NCBI GenBank assembly: GCA_018823325.1
Contig: JAHJIJ010000019.1
Location: 1-64,000, forward strand
DNA: 64,000 bases
Direction of reading: 5' to 3'
Origin: Alphaproteobacteria bacterium
Lineage (GTDB): Bacteria; Pseudomonadota; Alphaproteobacteria; Sphingomonadales; Sphingomonadaceae
Both the position numbers and the translations under genes were made by a program. Shown here in pieces: positions 43,374 to 52,143 of the stretch; the first letter of the stretch is position 1; each line of letters begins with the position of its first letter. The notes below the pieces were generated by a model. It searched no databases. It was not told the origin of the DNA and worked only from the letters and a program-made list of their open reading frames with translations.

Positions 43374-45680
43374 ATGATCCGCAACCGCTTTCGAAACGCT
43401 GCCCGTGCGTCCATCCTGGCAATCGCTGCAATGACCACGCTCGGCGTGGGCGCGACGTCGGCCCTAGCGCAGACCAGGGCTGACGGCGCCTATCCCGAAC
43501 GGCCCCGTGCCCCCAAGGGCGCGCCCAACATCATCGTCATCATGACGGACGATGTCGGCTTTGCCGCCAGCAGCACGTTCGGAGGCCCGATCCCGACGCC
43601 GACTTTCGACGCGCTTGCCGCGAAAGGCGCGCGGTACAACCAGTTCAGCACCACAGCCATGTGTTCGCCCACCCGCGCCGCCCTGCTCACCGGGCGCAAT
43701 CCGCATTCGGTCGGGTTCGGCGTGATCAGTGAAGAAGCGGCGCCGGCGCCGGGCTATAACTCCATCATTCCGCGGTCGGCGGCGACTTTCGCCAAGGTGC
43801 TGGGGATGAACGGCTACAACACCGCGATGTTCGGCAAGCACCACAACACGCCGCTGTGGGAAGATACGCCGGTCGGTCCCTATGATCACTGGCCGATGGG
43901 CCTGGGCTTTGACTATTTCTACGGCTTCCTCGGCGGCGCCACCAATCAGTTCGCCCCGGCGCTCTACGAGAACCGGAACTGGAAGGAAGCGCCACAGGAC
44001 GATCCGAATTACATTCTGGATCGCGACCTCGCCGACCACGCAATCAAGTGGATGAACACGCAGCGCAGTGTGAATGGCAGCGCGCCGTTCCTGATCTATT
44101 ATGCGCCCGGCTCGGCGCACTCGCCACATCAGGCACCGCCGGAATGGATCGCGCGCTTCAAGGGCCAGTTCGATCAGGGCTGGGACAAAGCGCGTGAGAT
44201 GAGCTTCAAGCGCCAGAAAGCCGCCGGAATCATCCCCGCCAATGCCGTTCTGACGCCTCGGCCCGATGTGATTCCGGCATGGAACTCGCTCAGCCCAGAC
44301 GCCAAACGCGTCCAGGCGCGGATGATGGAAATCTATGCAGCCCAACTCGCCTTCGCCGACGACCAGATCGGACGGCTGATCCAGGCCGTGAAGGACAATG
44401 GTGACTTCGACAATACGCTGATCGTCTTTATCCAGGGCGATAACGGCGCCAGTCTGGAAGGCTCGCCGATCGGCACGATGGATGAAATCGCGCGCGGCAA
44501 GAACGGGATGTCGGACACGCTGGAAGACCAGATCGAGAAGATCGATCAGTTCGGTACGCGGCACTCCTGGAACAATTATGCTGTAGGCTGGGCTTGGGCG
44601 ATGAATACTCCGTTCCAATGGGGAAAGGCGATTTCATCTCATCTTGGCGGTGTTCGCAACGGGATGGTCGTCAGTTGGCCGAAGGCTATGCAAGAGGTCG
44701 GGAGCTTGCGGCCGCAGTTCTCTCATGTGACCGACATTGCGCCCACACTTTATGAGGCTGCCGGGATTGTCCCGCCGGACGTTGTGGATGGCGTCAAGCA
44801 GATGCCGATTGTGGGGGTAAGCCTCGGCTACACCTTCCGACAGGCTACCGCGCCGGGCCGCCACAATGAGCAATATTGGGAACTGCGGGATAACATCGCT
44901 TACTATCGTGACGGATGGATGGCATCCACGACGCCGCGGGTCATGCCTTGGGAGAAAGAAGCGCCGCCAGCGGAAGGCACGCCTGTCGAGTGGCAGCTTT
45001 ACAATCTCAATCGTGATTTCAGCCAATCGCGTGATCTCGCTGCCGCCAATCCGGCCAAGCTCGCTGAGATGCAGCGGGCTTATGCGGAAACAGCAGCAAA
45101 AAATCAGGTGGGGTTACCGAGCGGCGTTTCGAGCGCCGCGCCGCGACCGTTTCTTAGCAACGGGCAGACCCGCTTTGTTTATCGCAACAGCTACGAACGG
45201 CTTTCGCGGTACAGCTTCGCGAACATCATGAACCGCTCATGGCAAATGACCGCAGACATCGTGGTACCGGAAAAGGGCGGCGACGGAGCGATCGTAGCCC
45301 AGGGCAGTCGGCTGGGCGGCTGGGGCCTGATGATCATGGATGGCAAGCCGACCTTTCTGTATAACGGCTCAATACTCGACCGCGACAAGACTCGCATCGT
45401 GGGGAGCGAAACTCTGAAGCCTGGCGCGCATCAGATCACGATGGAATTTGCGTATGATGGCGGGAAGCGTGGCGCGGGTGCCACCGTACGCCTTTTGGTG
45501 GATGGGTTGGAGTCTGCGGTAGGGCGAGTTCCTCGGACAATTGGAGCGCTCATGGTTAGCGAGGGCGGCGCTTCCATCGGCCGAGACTATGGTACGACGC
45601 TTTCGGACGACTATGCCAGCCCGTTCATCTATCCGGGAGAGATCAAGGAAGTCGTGATCGACCTCGAACCGCCTTCCTGA
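43374..45680 (+). CDS. exported arylsulfatase, long form
   Basis: A 768-residue type I sulfatase. TTAMCSPTRAALLTGR holds Cys97, the formylglycine precursor; DDVGFAASSTFGG gives metal ligands, GKHHNTP the catalytic Lys/His pair, and FIQGDNGAS the distal Asp-Asn. The extra C-terminal 200 residues (after FRYA-free linker, containing NRSWQMTADIVVPEKG and MVSEGGASIGRDYGTTLSDD) form a beta-sandwich typical of long AtsA-like enzymes. A signal peptide ends near SALAQT. ATG 43374 follows GAGGAGACTGGTG. It is the last gene of the P450 operon and would remove sulfate from the ligand in the periplasm before or after uptake. Confidence 0.92.
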   Translation: MIRNRFRNAARASILAIAAMTTLGVGATSALAQTRADGAYPERPRAPKGAPNIIVIMTDDVGFAASSTFGGPIPTPTFDALAAKGARYNQFSTTAMCSPTRAALLTGRNPHSVGFGVISEEAAPAPGYNSIIPRSAATFAKVLGMNGYNTAMFGKHHNTPLWEDTPVGPYDHWPMGLGFDYFYGFLGGATNQFAPALYENRNWKEAPQDDPNYILDRDLADHAIKWMNTQRSVNGSAPFLIYYAPGSAHSPHQAPPEWIARFKGQFDQGWDKAREMSFKRQKAAGIIPANAVLTPRPDVIPAWNSLSPDAKRVQARMMEIYAAQLAFADDQIGRLIQAVKDNGDFDNTLIVFIQGDNGASLEGSPIGTMDEIARGKNGMSDTLEDQIEKIDQFGTRHSWNNYAVGWAWAMNTPFQWGKAISSHLGGVRNGMVVSWPKAMQEVGSLRPQFSHVTDIAPTLYEAAGIVPPDVVDGVKQMPIVGVSLGYTFRQATAPGRHNEQYWELRDNIAYYRDGWMASTTPRVMPWEKEAPPAEGTPVEWQLYNLNRDFSQSRDLAAANPAKLAEMQRAYAETAAKNQVGLPSGVSSAAPRPFLSNGQTRFVYRNSYERLSRYSFANIMNRSWQMTADIVVPEKGGDGAIVAQGSRLGGWGLMIMDGKPTFLYNGSILDRDKTRIVGSETLKPGAHQITMEFAYDGGKRGAGATVRLLVDGLESAVGRVPRTIGALMVSEGGASIGRDYGTTLSDDYASPFIYPGEIKEVVIDLEPPS

Positions 45681-45829
45681 ACTGACGGCAGCTTTCAGAC
45701 ACCCGCAAAGTCTGCGAACGCCGAAACGCCTTCGAGCCTGTCCCTGTTAGCTGTTTGATCGTGTTATTTCGGCTTCACAGCATTCGCGGAATTGCTGCCC
45801 CGGGATCACGCCAACCGTTCAAACAATAT

Positions 45830-46339
45830 TCAAGGCTTCGGTGGATTACCCGCCTTCTGCTTAACCGGCGGCGAGGGTGTGACCAGTATGCCGAGGTCGT
45901 ATACGCCATCGTAGCTGCCATCGGTTGGTGGACATAGCGAAAGCTTTCGCTGGAGGCTGCCGGTCTGATTGGCATCCTGCTCTCCGCAGCCATTCTCGGT
46001 GCAGGCCCTCCTCCTGCCACCGAACCCCTGAATGCGGACACTGAATGTTCGCGCACGCGGCAACAAGGAAGCCATTGGCGGATATCGGGTTGTTTCAATA
46101 TCAGCCAAGCGAGAACGAGCATGATAGGAGCCAGTGAGCACAATGAATAAGCCGCGCTTCTCGAGTGCGGTTGCCTGCAAAGGCCGCGCCATCTGCTCCT
46201 CGCGGTCGACACCATTGCGGATCTCGTCCGCATCAAAGGCAAGCACACCGGATATGATGCCCCTCTGACGCTGCACGCGCAACCACTCTAACAATGCGAA
46301 CATGGCCTGTGACGACTTACCGTCTGCCCAATCCGGATC
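45830..46339 (-). pseudogene. 3' fragment of a hypothetical gene, 5' end lost
   Basis: A reverse frame runs from a stop at 46340-46342 to 45830 and contains ADGKSSQAMFALLEWLR, FDADEIRNGVDREEQMA, RGLFIVLTGSYHARS, TRYPPMASLLPRA and a C-terminal GSYDGVYDLG. From memory this resembles the C-terminal half of an uncharacterised bacterial family with Gly-Asn/Ser-x-His-Ala-Arg motifs. The first possible ATG (46303) lies inside the conserved part, and nothing matching the missing N-terminal half exists upstream, where an anti-sigma-like remnant begins on the other strand. It is therefore a truncated gene. Confidence 0.5.
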
Positions 46340-46878
46340 CTACACAGATGCTGACAATAAGGCAGCACGTGCGGCCGAGCCTCCGTCCGAAGCTGGCAAG
46401 TGCGCGAGCAAAGCGCGCAGCCCCACGCTTTGGTTTTGCCGCACTGGGCCGGCGTGGCAGCGGCCCTGGTTGCGGGATTTTTTGGGGGTACATACTCGCT
46501 GGCGGCGCTGCGACACCACAGGATGGGCTTGTCGTCAGCGCGCAGGTGCTCACCGCATTGGATACACAACTCGCGAGTGCGGATCATGATAGAGAATCCG
46601 ATCAGCAAGTGCGGGTTCGTCTGACGTTCCGCGATGCTGGCGACAATCTGTGTCGGAGCTTCGAGACACCCTCCACCGCCGGCGTGGCGTGCCGGGACAA
46701 AGGCACTTGGACCGTGCGCGCGCTGGTTTCACAACAACCCCATAAACAAGCTGACTATCGCATGGCGACCAGCGGCAATGCCGCCATAATGGCCTACATC
46801 GACGCCCAGATCAGCGGAGATCCCTTGGATGCCGCTGCCGAGAAACGAGCGATGCAAAGCGAATGGACCACGCAGTGA
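46294..46878 (+). pseudogene. anti-sigma factor-like remnant with two compensating frameshifts
   Basis: The C-terminal part of a forward frame (GLVVSAQVLTALDTQLAS, RVRLTFRDAGDNLCRSFE, AAEKRAMQSEW) resembles the periplasmic domain of sphingomonad ECF anti-sigma factors. That family has a membrane helix before this domain, but here the same frame reads LGRRGSGPGCG instead. The next frame reads HWAGVAAALVAGFFGGTY at about 46442-46496, an excellent membrane helix. So a frame change near 46435 and a reverse change near 46490, within a T6G5 run, cancel each other: the frame stays open but the membrane helix is lost. The N-terminal third does not look like an anti-sigma sigma-binding domain either, so the gene is 5'-truncated. 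No sigma factor gene is adjacent. Confidence 0.55.
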
Positions 46879-47075
46879 AGAAGCGACAGGGAGTGACCTT
46901 CCGAAATCGATGGATGTGTTTGTCAGGGCGAAATGTGAAGAGAGCTGACTAAAGCCATAAGTTCCTACCCCGCGCGCAAAGATAGAGCAGTGGGCGAGCC
47001 GTTAAGGTCGTTAATGTCGGCCACGTCGATGTCCGGCGTCCCGGATCCCGCTCAGCCAGAACGGCGACCGAAAGG

Positions 47076-48271
47076 TCAGGCTGACCGCGGGAGCGGAGAA
47101 GCTGCGGATGCGAGCTTACCGAAGCGTCGGCCGACTCCCTTTCCTGCCCCCTTGGCCGCGTAGAGTGCTTCGTCCGCCCTTAGTCGAAGCTCCACGGTAT
47201 TTGATGCGTCTTCAGGCAAGCAGGCAAAGCCAATACTGGCACCCACGCGCGCGGTGACGCCCTGTTCGATTTCGTAGGAATGGCGGGAGATGGCGGCAAT
47301 CAAACGATCGGCAAGCGGTCCGATCTCGTCGGGCGCGAGACCTCGAACGACGGCCATGAATTCATCACCTCCCATACGAGCCAATAGATCTTCGTTCCGC
47401 AACGTATCGCGCAGTCGATGGGCCACCTGGGTGAGCAGGAGGTCGCCGGCGCCATGACCGAACCGGTCGTTGACTTCCTTGAAGCCGTCGAGATCGATAC
47501 TGATGAGAGCCATATGCCGGTCTGCATCGGGGACGTCCGGCTGAGCGCCTGATCCATCCCTTGTCGATTGAGGATGCCGGTAAGCCAATCATGCTCGGCA
47601 AGATGGCGTGCGTGGGCCTGCGCAGTCAGCGTTTGCAGCATGGCGCGATGAAAGGTCATGATGATCTGCATGGCCCCGAGCAAGAAGGGGGGAGTGATCG
47701 GCAGCACCACAAGGAGCCACGGCTCACGAGACATGATCGTCCCGGCAACAAATGGGAAATCGCAAAGCAGAACGAGCAAGAAAGCAAAGCGCGGCGCGGC
47801 GTAATTGCGCGCGCATATTGGCCCTATCACCGCCATTATCAGGGTCGCGGAGAGGACGCTGAGAACCAAATCTCCTGAGGCGATGATCGTAAACGCAAGC
47901 AGTCCCTGAAGCGTGCACCATAAGGCAGATAACAGCACTGACCTGTCGATCGCCGGCACGTGTGCTTTGTGAGACTGCGCCCGACGAGACCGGCTTTGCC
48001 ATTCAACTACCCGTCCAAGGGCAAGCGTTACCTCAGCCCCTATGAATAGCCAGTAGACCGTCTCTTCGCTCCGCCACCATGCGACTATGGCCACGGTCAA
48101 GGCGCAGAAGGAGCCCATGAGCGCTGCCAATGGCGTAGTGAGAAGCTGGGCGAGCAAATAGTCGCGCCCAACATCGTCCACCTTGCTCGCCGGTCTGAAT
48201 AGCCACTGGACGGGTGAAGCCCGGCAGCTGAGCCTCGCTCGATCAGTCAAGTCCACTCTGGGCCGTTCCAT
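47076..48271 (-). pseudogene. membrane diguanylate cyclase, frameshifted
   Basis: The first frame (48271 to about 47540) encodes an N-terminal membrane region with about six helices (ALMGSFCALTVAIVAWW, LLSALWCTLQGLLAFTIIA, FAFLLVLLCDFPFVAGTI, and others) and the start of a GGDEF domain, AEHDWLTGILNRQGMDQAL. A second frame then continues with MALISIDLDGFKEVNDRFGH, RNED (I-site RxxD), MGGDEF and the C-terminal ADEALYAAKGAGKG to 47076. Joining the frames gives one typical cyclase that makes c-di-GMP; the break is a one-base shift near 47535-47545, in CCGGACGTCCCC. The catalytic GGDEF is intact, so the mutation is recent or a sequencing error. The 197-base gap to 46879 holds no gene. Confidence 0.8.
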
Positions 48272-48685
48272 GATCGAACTTTCGGTCGGAGCTCCTTTAA
48301 TTTGGTTAATTGTATCGGAAAATGCGGCAAGCCGATGCCTGCAAGCACCATCGAAGGGTGCCTTCGTGCCTCATCGCATGCTCCTCACCCGATCAGATCG
48401 TCCAGCCGCTGGGTACATTCCCGCTCCAGCTAGGCCTCAGGCCGGGGAGGAGTGCGATAACGATTCAGGCACCAAGCTCTAGACGGCGCCGACCGTCCCG
48501 GAGGTGCAGGAGGAACTGCGTCTCCCGTGAATTGCTCAGCTGCACTGACCTATGCCTACCAAGTGACCTATATCCTGTCAGCCGGCGCTGCTGTTGCGAC
48601 GAATCGTCTTGGATTGATAGGTCAGGAACGAGCGGGGCGTCGAACAGATTGGCCAGACCTGCGCTGCACCGAACGTTGCTTCCCC
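48272..48685. other. 414-base gap without supported gene
   Basis: It lies upstream of the reverse diguanylate cyclase and downstream of the zinc-finger gene. Short frames exist on both strands but have no recognisable domain or ribosome site. A TTTAATTTGGTTAATTGTAT stretch near 48296-48315 is the most AT-rich part and may be the promoter of the cyclase gene. Confidence 0.45.
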
Positions 48686-48949
48686 TCACCGTAGTTGGCT
48701 GTCCTTGCTACCGCGCCGGTTGATGCCCGAGACGGCCGGCCGTTTGTCGCGAGCCGACTGACACGCAACGCACGTCCGGACGCCGGGCAAAGCACGGCGA
48801 CGCGCCTCGGGGATGGCTTCGCCGCAGTCCTCGCAATCAGCGAGGCCGGAACCAGATGGCATGCGGGCACGGGCACTAGCGAGTGCATCCTTAACGCTGT
48901 CATCGATCTGTTCTTGAACGGCGCCATCCGGCGCCCAGCCATTGGCCAT
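48686..48949 (-). CDS. DksA/TraR family C4-type zinc finger protein
   Basis: An 87-residue protein. Cys39, Cys42, Cys60 and Cys63 (CEDC...CVAC) form the C4 zinc finger of the short DksA/TraR family, with the signature GEAIPEARRRALPGVRTCV. The N-terminal half is a short helix rather than the long coiled coil of true DksA, so it is of TraR/YbiI type, which may modulate RNA polymerase through its secondary channel. ATG 48949 follows GAGAGGCGAGC. It stands alone; such genes are common in phages and plasmids as well as chromosomes. Confidence 0.88.
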   Translation of the reverse strand: MANGWAPDGAVQEQIDDSVKDALASARARMPSGSGLADCEDCGEAIPEARRRALPGVRTCVACQSARDKRPAVSGINRRGSKDSQLR

Positions 48950-49309
48950 GCTCGCCTCTCATGCATCAGTTGCGATGCTCCTGATGTAGGAAGTGGACAG
49001 CGTCATTTCATCGGTAGCGCTCACCGCTTCCTTGCCTGAGCCCCATGCAGCCGAACCTGTCTTACAATCCCATTATATGCAGCGTGGCGACTTTGGCTCC
49101 TTCCAAGGTCATAGTCGGAGCCAGAGGCCTGTCAGAATGCGATCAATCAGTCGTCCTTGGAACATCCCCGCAGAACCCAAAGCGCCAGCGCAACACCGCG
49201 GGTCTATATCTTACTTCTGACAGAGGTAGCCTCGCACAGGACAAAGGAAGGGACCCCGCGGGAGGGAGCGCGTTTAGTCGATCTCATCAACCTGCTGTAG
49301 AACGTGGTT
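48950..49309. other. 360-base gap without supported gene
   Basis: Holds the promoter region of the zinc-finger gene and the 3' side of the AraC gene. No gene, obvious hairpin or repeat copy was found. Confidence 0.4.
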
Positions 49310-50326
49310 CTAGTCGGCCTTGAACCAGTTTTTTCGATATCGACTGGGCGTCACACCAAAGTATTTTGCGAAACTTCGAGTGAAGCTTGCGCTCTCGGAA
49401 AATCCGATCGCCAGCGCGATATCCGAGATCCTCCTTTGGCTTTCCTGCAAGAGACGCGAGGCCTTCTGCATCCGCCGTTCATGCAGGAGGTTCGTCCAGT
49501 CTGCTCCTTCGGCGCGCAGCCGACGGTTCAAGGTCGGCACTGACATACCCAGATCTGCTGCTGCGGCTGTAATGGAGAGCTTCTCGTCAGATGGCTTGCT
49601 GTCGATCAGGCCGCGAACGCGCTCGGCCATCGTATCCTGGCCGAGAAACGCTTCGGCCTTTCGCCGGAGATGCTCTTCCAGGATGGGGTATAAGGTGGGG
49701 CTGAGCGCCTGGCTGCTGAAGTTCAGGAGGTCGACATCGAACGAGATCGAATTTCTGTCCTGAGAGAAGAAGACATCGCAGCCGAAATAGTCGCGATAGC
49801 GCGCATAATCGCCAATGATCTCGTGTTCGAACCTGACTTCCACCAACGAAAATTGCCCCCCAACGAACTGGCGAGCCAGCGTGTAGGTCGCGCCGATCGA
49901 GTATTCGGTGTCCTGCCGACATTGGCTCACGTTCGGATGGGTCACGCCATATTCGAACGTGGCGAGGTGAGCATGTTCCTCGAAACGATGGCGCGATCCC
50001 TGCTGCATCGTTTCGAGATAGCGTGTGAAACTTGAGAACGCTTCCCGAAGCGTCGGTGCGCTCAGGAACAGGAAACTGAGGGGACCCAGACTGTCCGACG
50101 CAGCCAGGCGGCCGACATACAGCCCAAAATGCAGATTGTTCACATAGTCGGCCGCTGCTTCGAAGAAACGGATGAAGTCGGCCAGAAGGAGGAGTTGTTG
50201 CGGATCTTCGAGTGAGGCCCTTTCGATGCCAATGGCCTGCAGCAAGGGATCGGCGGGCCGACCGGTCAACTCAAGGCAGTGGGCCACGTGGCGCAAGAAA
50301 TGGGCTGCGATCGTGGGTTCAGCCAT
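49310..50326 (-). CDS. AraC family transcriptional regulator (OruR/AppY-type sensor domain)
   Basis: A 338-residue AraC protein. The N-terminal 200 residues match the Arabinose_bd-type sensor of the OruR/ArgR-like subgroup (FGLYVGRLAASDSLGPLSFL, APTLREAFSSFTRYL). The C-terminal 100 residues hold two helix-turn-helix units, SITAAAADLGMSVPTLNRRL and RISDIALAIGFSESASFTRS, ending FGVTPSRYRKNW. It activates nearby catabolic operons in most known cases. ATG 50326 is chosen over TTG 50338. It is the last gene after fumarylacetoacetate hydrolase, aldehyde dehydrogenase and ferredoxin in the same direction (43-base gap), so it probably regulates its own operon and the divergent decarboxylase gene. Confidence 0.9.
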   Translation of the reverse strand: MAEPTIAAHFLRHVAHCLELTGRPADPLLQAIGIERASLEDPQQLLLLADFIRFFEAAADYVNNLHFGLYVGRLAASDSLGPLSFLFLSAPTLREAFSSFTRYLETMQQGSRHRFEEHAHLATFEYGVTHPNVSQCRQDTEYSIGATYTLARQFVGGQFSLVEVRFEHEIIGDYARYRDYFGCDVFFSQDRNSISFDVDLLNFSSQALSPTLYPILEEHLRRKAEAFLGQDTMAERVRGLIDSKPSDEKLSITAAAADLGMSVPTLNRRLRAEGADWTNLLHERRMQKASRLLQESQRRISDIALAIGFSESASFTRSFAKYFGVTPSRYRKNWFKAD

Positions 50327-50369
50327 GAACCCACCCAACAGAAACCAATGCGCGTTTATAATGCGTAGG

Positions 50370-50687
50370 TCAGTCCTCCGGCGCGACTGTGATGATAGCT
50401 CCGTCTGGCAACGCGTTCACAGGCACCTGACACGAGAGGCGCGATGTGGCTCTGCGATGAGAGGAGCTGTCCAGCAGATCATCTTCGTCAACATTCATCG
50501 AATCGAGCGCGTCAAAAACGCCCGGCTCCAAGATGACATGGCAGGTCGCGCACGAGCAACACCCGCCGCACAATGCCAGCAACTCTTCCACGCCTCCGTC
50601 CCGTAGCGCTTCCATCAGGCTACGATCCTCTTGCGCTGCTATGTCCTTTTCTTCGCCGCTGCGCAGACGAACACGGATTTTGGTCAA
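50370..50687 (-). CDS. 2Fe-2S ferredoxin, putidaredoxin/adrenodoxin type
   Basis: A 105-residue ferredoxin. The cluster ligands are Cys40, Cys46, Cys49 and Cys86 (C-x5-C-x2-C...C), the same spacing as in putidaredoxin, which serves P450 enzymes; two additional Cys (43, 44) lie inside the loop. The C-terminal strand region (SCQVPVNAL) matches that group. The start overlaps the aldehyde dehydrogenase stop by four bases (ATGA). No P450 or Rieske oxygenase is in this operon; the nearest P450 is at 36653, 13 kb away. It may serve that enzyme or one outside the window. Confidence 0.9.
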   Translation of the reverse strand: MTKIRVRLRSGEEKDIAAQEDRSLMEALRDGGVEELLALCGGCCSCATCHVILEPGVFDALDSMNVDEDDLLDSSSHRRATSRLSCQVPVNALPDGAIITVAPED

Positions 50688-52132
50688 TGGCCCGCTCCTT
50701 GGAATGAAACATGCGCGACTCCGCCGTAAATGGATTTGATTTCGAGGAATTCCTCAACGCCGAAGCGGCCCCATTCGCGGCCGTTGCCAGACATGCCGTA
50801 GCCGCCGAATGGCGCCGCGCTGTCGAGCGAGGCGCCATTGATATGGACCATGCCTGTTCGCATTCTGCGCGCGACGTTGCAGGCCTGATCCGGATCGGCG
50901 CTCCAGACATAGCCAGACAGGCCGTAGGGGCTGTCATTGGCGATCTTGAGTGCCTCGTCTAGGTCGCGATAGGTCATGATGACGAGAACCGGCCCGAATA
51001 CCTCCTCGCGCGCGATCGTCATGGTCGGCGCGACATCGCGAAAGATCGTGGGCGGCACGAAAAGCCCGCCTTCAAGGCCTTGGAGCGGCGCACTGCCGCC
51101 GGCGATGAGTCTCGCGCCCTCAGCCTGCGCCTGTTCGATTGCACTCAAGACGCGCTGATGCTGCGCTTCGTTGGCAACCGGTCCGATGTCGGGATCATCG
51201 TCCGGAAGTCCGACAACGAGCGCCTCGGCCGCCATCACAGCCAGGCGACAAGCTTCCTCGAGCCTCTCTCGCGGGACGAGGAGGCGGGTAGGAGCATTGC
51301 AGCTTTGCCCGGTGTTCAGCATGCAGCTTCGCACGGTGGCCGGAACGGCGGCCTCGAAATCGGCGTCCGGCAGCAGGATGCAGGCTGATTTGCCGCCCAG
51401 TTCCAGAGCGACGCGCTTGACCGTCGGCGCGGCGTTCCGGCTGATCTCGATACCGGCCCGGGTGGAGCCGGTGAACGACACCATGCCGACGTCCGGGTGG
51501 CTGGTCAGCGGCATGCCGACCGCCTCTCCCGATCCCTGGATGAGATTGAAGACGCCGGGAGGCAGGCCAATCGCGTCGATGATCTCAGCGAGAATAACCG
51601 CATCCAGCGGAGCGTGTTCGCTCGGCTTGAGGACCATCGTGCAGCCCGCGGCGAGGGCCGGCGCGACCTTGGTGGCGATCTGGTTCATTGGCCAGTTCCA
51701 GGGGGTGATGAGCGCGCATACCCCGATGGCTTCGCGCTGGACCAAGGTGCTGCCCAACGGCGCTTCGAAGGCATAGGTTTCCAGAACCCGCAGGATTTCC
51801 TCAAAATGCTGCGGACCGGAGCCGGCCTGTGCCCCGCGCGCGAGCCATTTCGGCGCGCCCATGCAGCGCGTGATGGCGTCTCCGATCTCCTCCTGCCGTT
51901 CGATCAGCCCGGCATTGATGGCTCTGATCCATTGGATTCGCTCAGCCGGCGTGGTCGCGGACCAGTTCGGAAAGGCTGCGCGTGCGGCGGCCACCGCGGC
52001 ATCCACATCTGCCTTGGCCCCCATCGCCACTTGCCCGATGATGCTCCGATCGGACGGATCGATCAGCGGTGCGCGATCAGAGGTGGTGGGCTCTACCCAC
52101 CTCCCACCAATGTAGAAGTGAAGGGCATCCAC
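50684..52132 (-). CDS. aldehyde dehydrogenase (NAD-dependent)
   Basis: A 482-residue ALDH. The catalytic Cys278 is in NTGQSCNAPTR, and the general base Glu244 in ALELGGK; PWNWPMNQI, GSTRAG and EVFGPVL are also standard. It oxidises an aldehyde to an acid with NAD(P) in the cytoplasm. GTG 52132 is preferred because GAGGCGGCAC precedes it; TTG 52147 overlaps the upstream stop. It lies 11 bases after the fumarylacetoacetate hydrolase-family gene and overlaps the ferredoxin gene, so the three form one operon. It is more like the general betaine/aliphatic and coniferyl-type ALDHs than the succinate-semialdehyde enzyme at 61508. Confidence 0.92.
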   Translation of the reverse strand: MDALHFYIGGRWVEPTTSDRAPLIDPSDRSIIGQVAMGAKADVDAAVAAARAAFPNWSATTPAERIQWIRAINAGLIERQEEIGDAITRCMGAPKWLARGAQAGSGPQHFEEILRVLETYAFEAPLGSTLVQREAIGVCALITPWNWPMNQIATKVAPALAAGCTMVLKPSEHAPLDAVILAEIIDAIGLPPGVFNLIQGSGEAVGMPLTSHPDVGMVSFTGSTRAGIEISRNAAPTVKRVALELGGKSACILLPDADFEAAVPATVRSCMLNTGQSCNAPTRLLVPRERLEEACRLAVMAAEALVVGLPDDDPDIGPVANEAQHQRVLSAIEQAQAEGARLIAGGSAPLQGLEGGLFVPPTIFRDVAPTMTIAREEVFGPVLVIMTYRDLDEALKIANDSPYGLSGYVWSADPDQACNVARRMRTGMVHINGASLDSAAPFGGYGMSGNGREWGRFGVEEFLEIKSIYGGVAHVSFQGAGH

Positions 52133-52143
52133 GCCGTGCCGCC

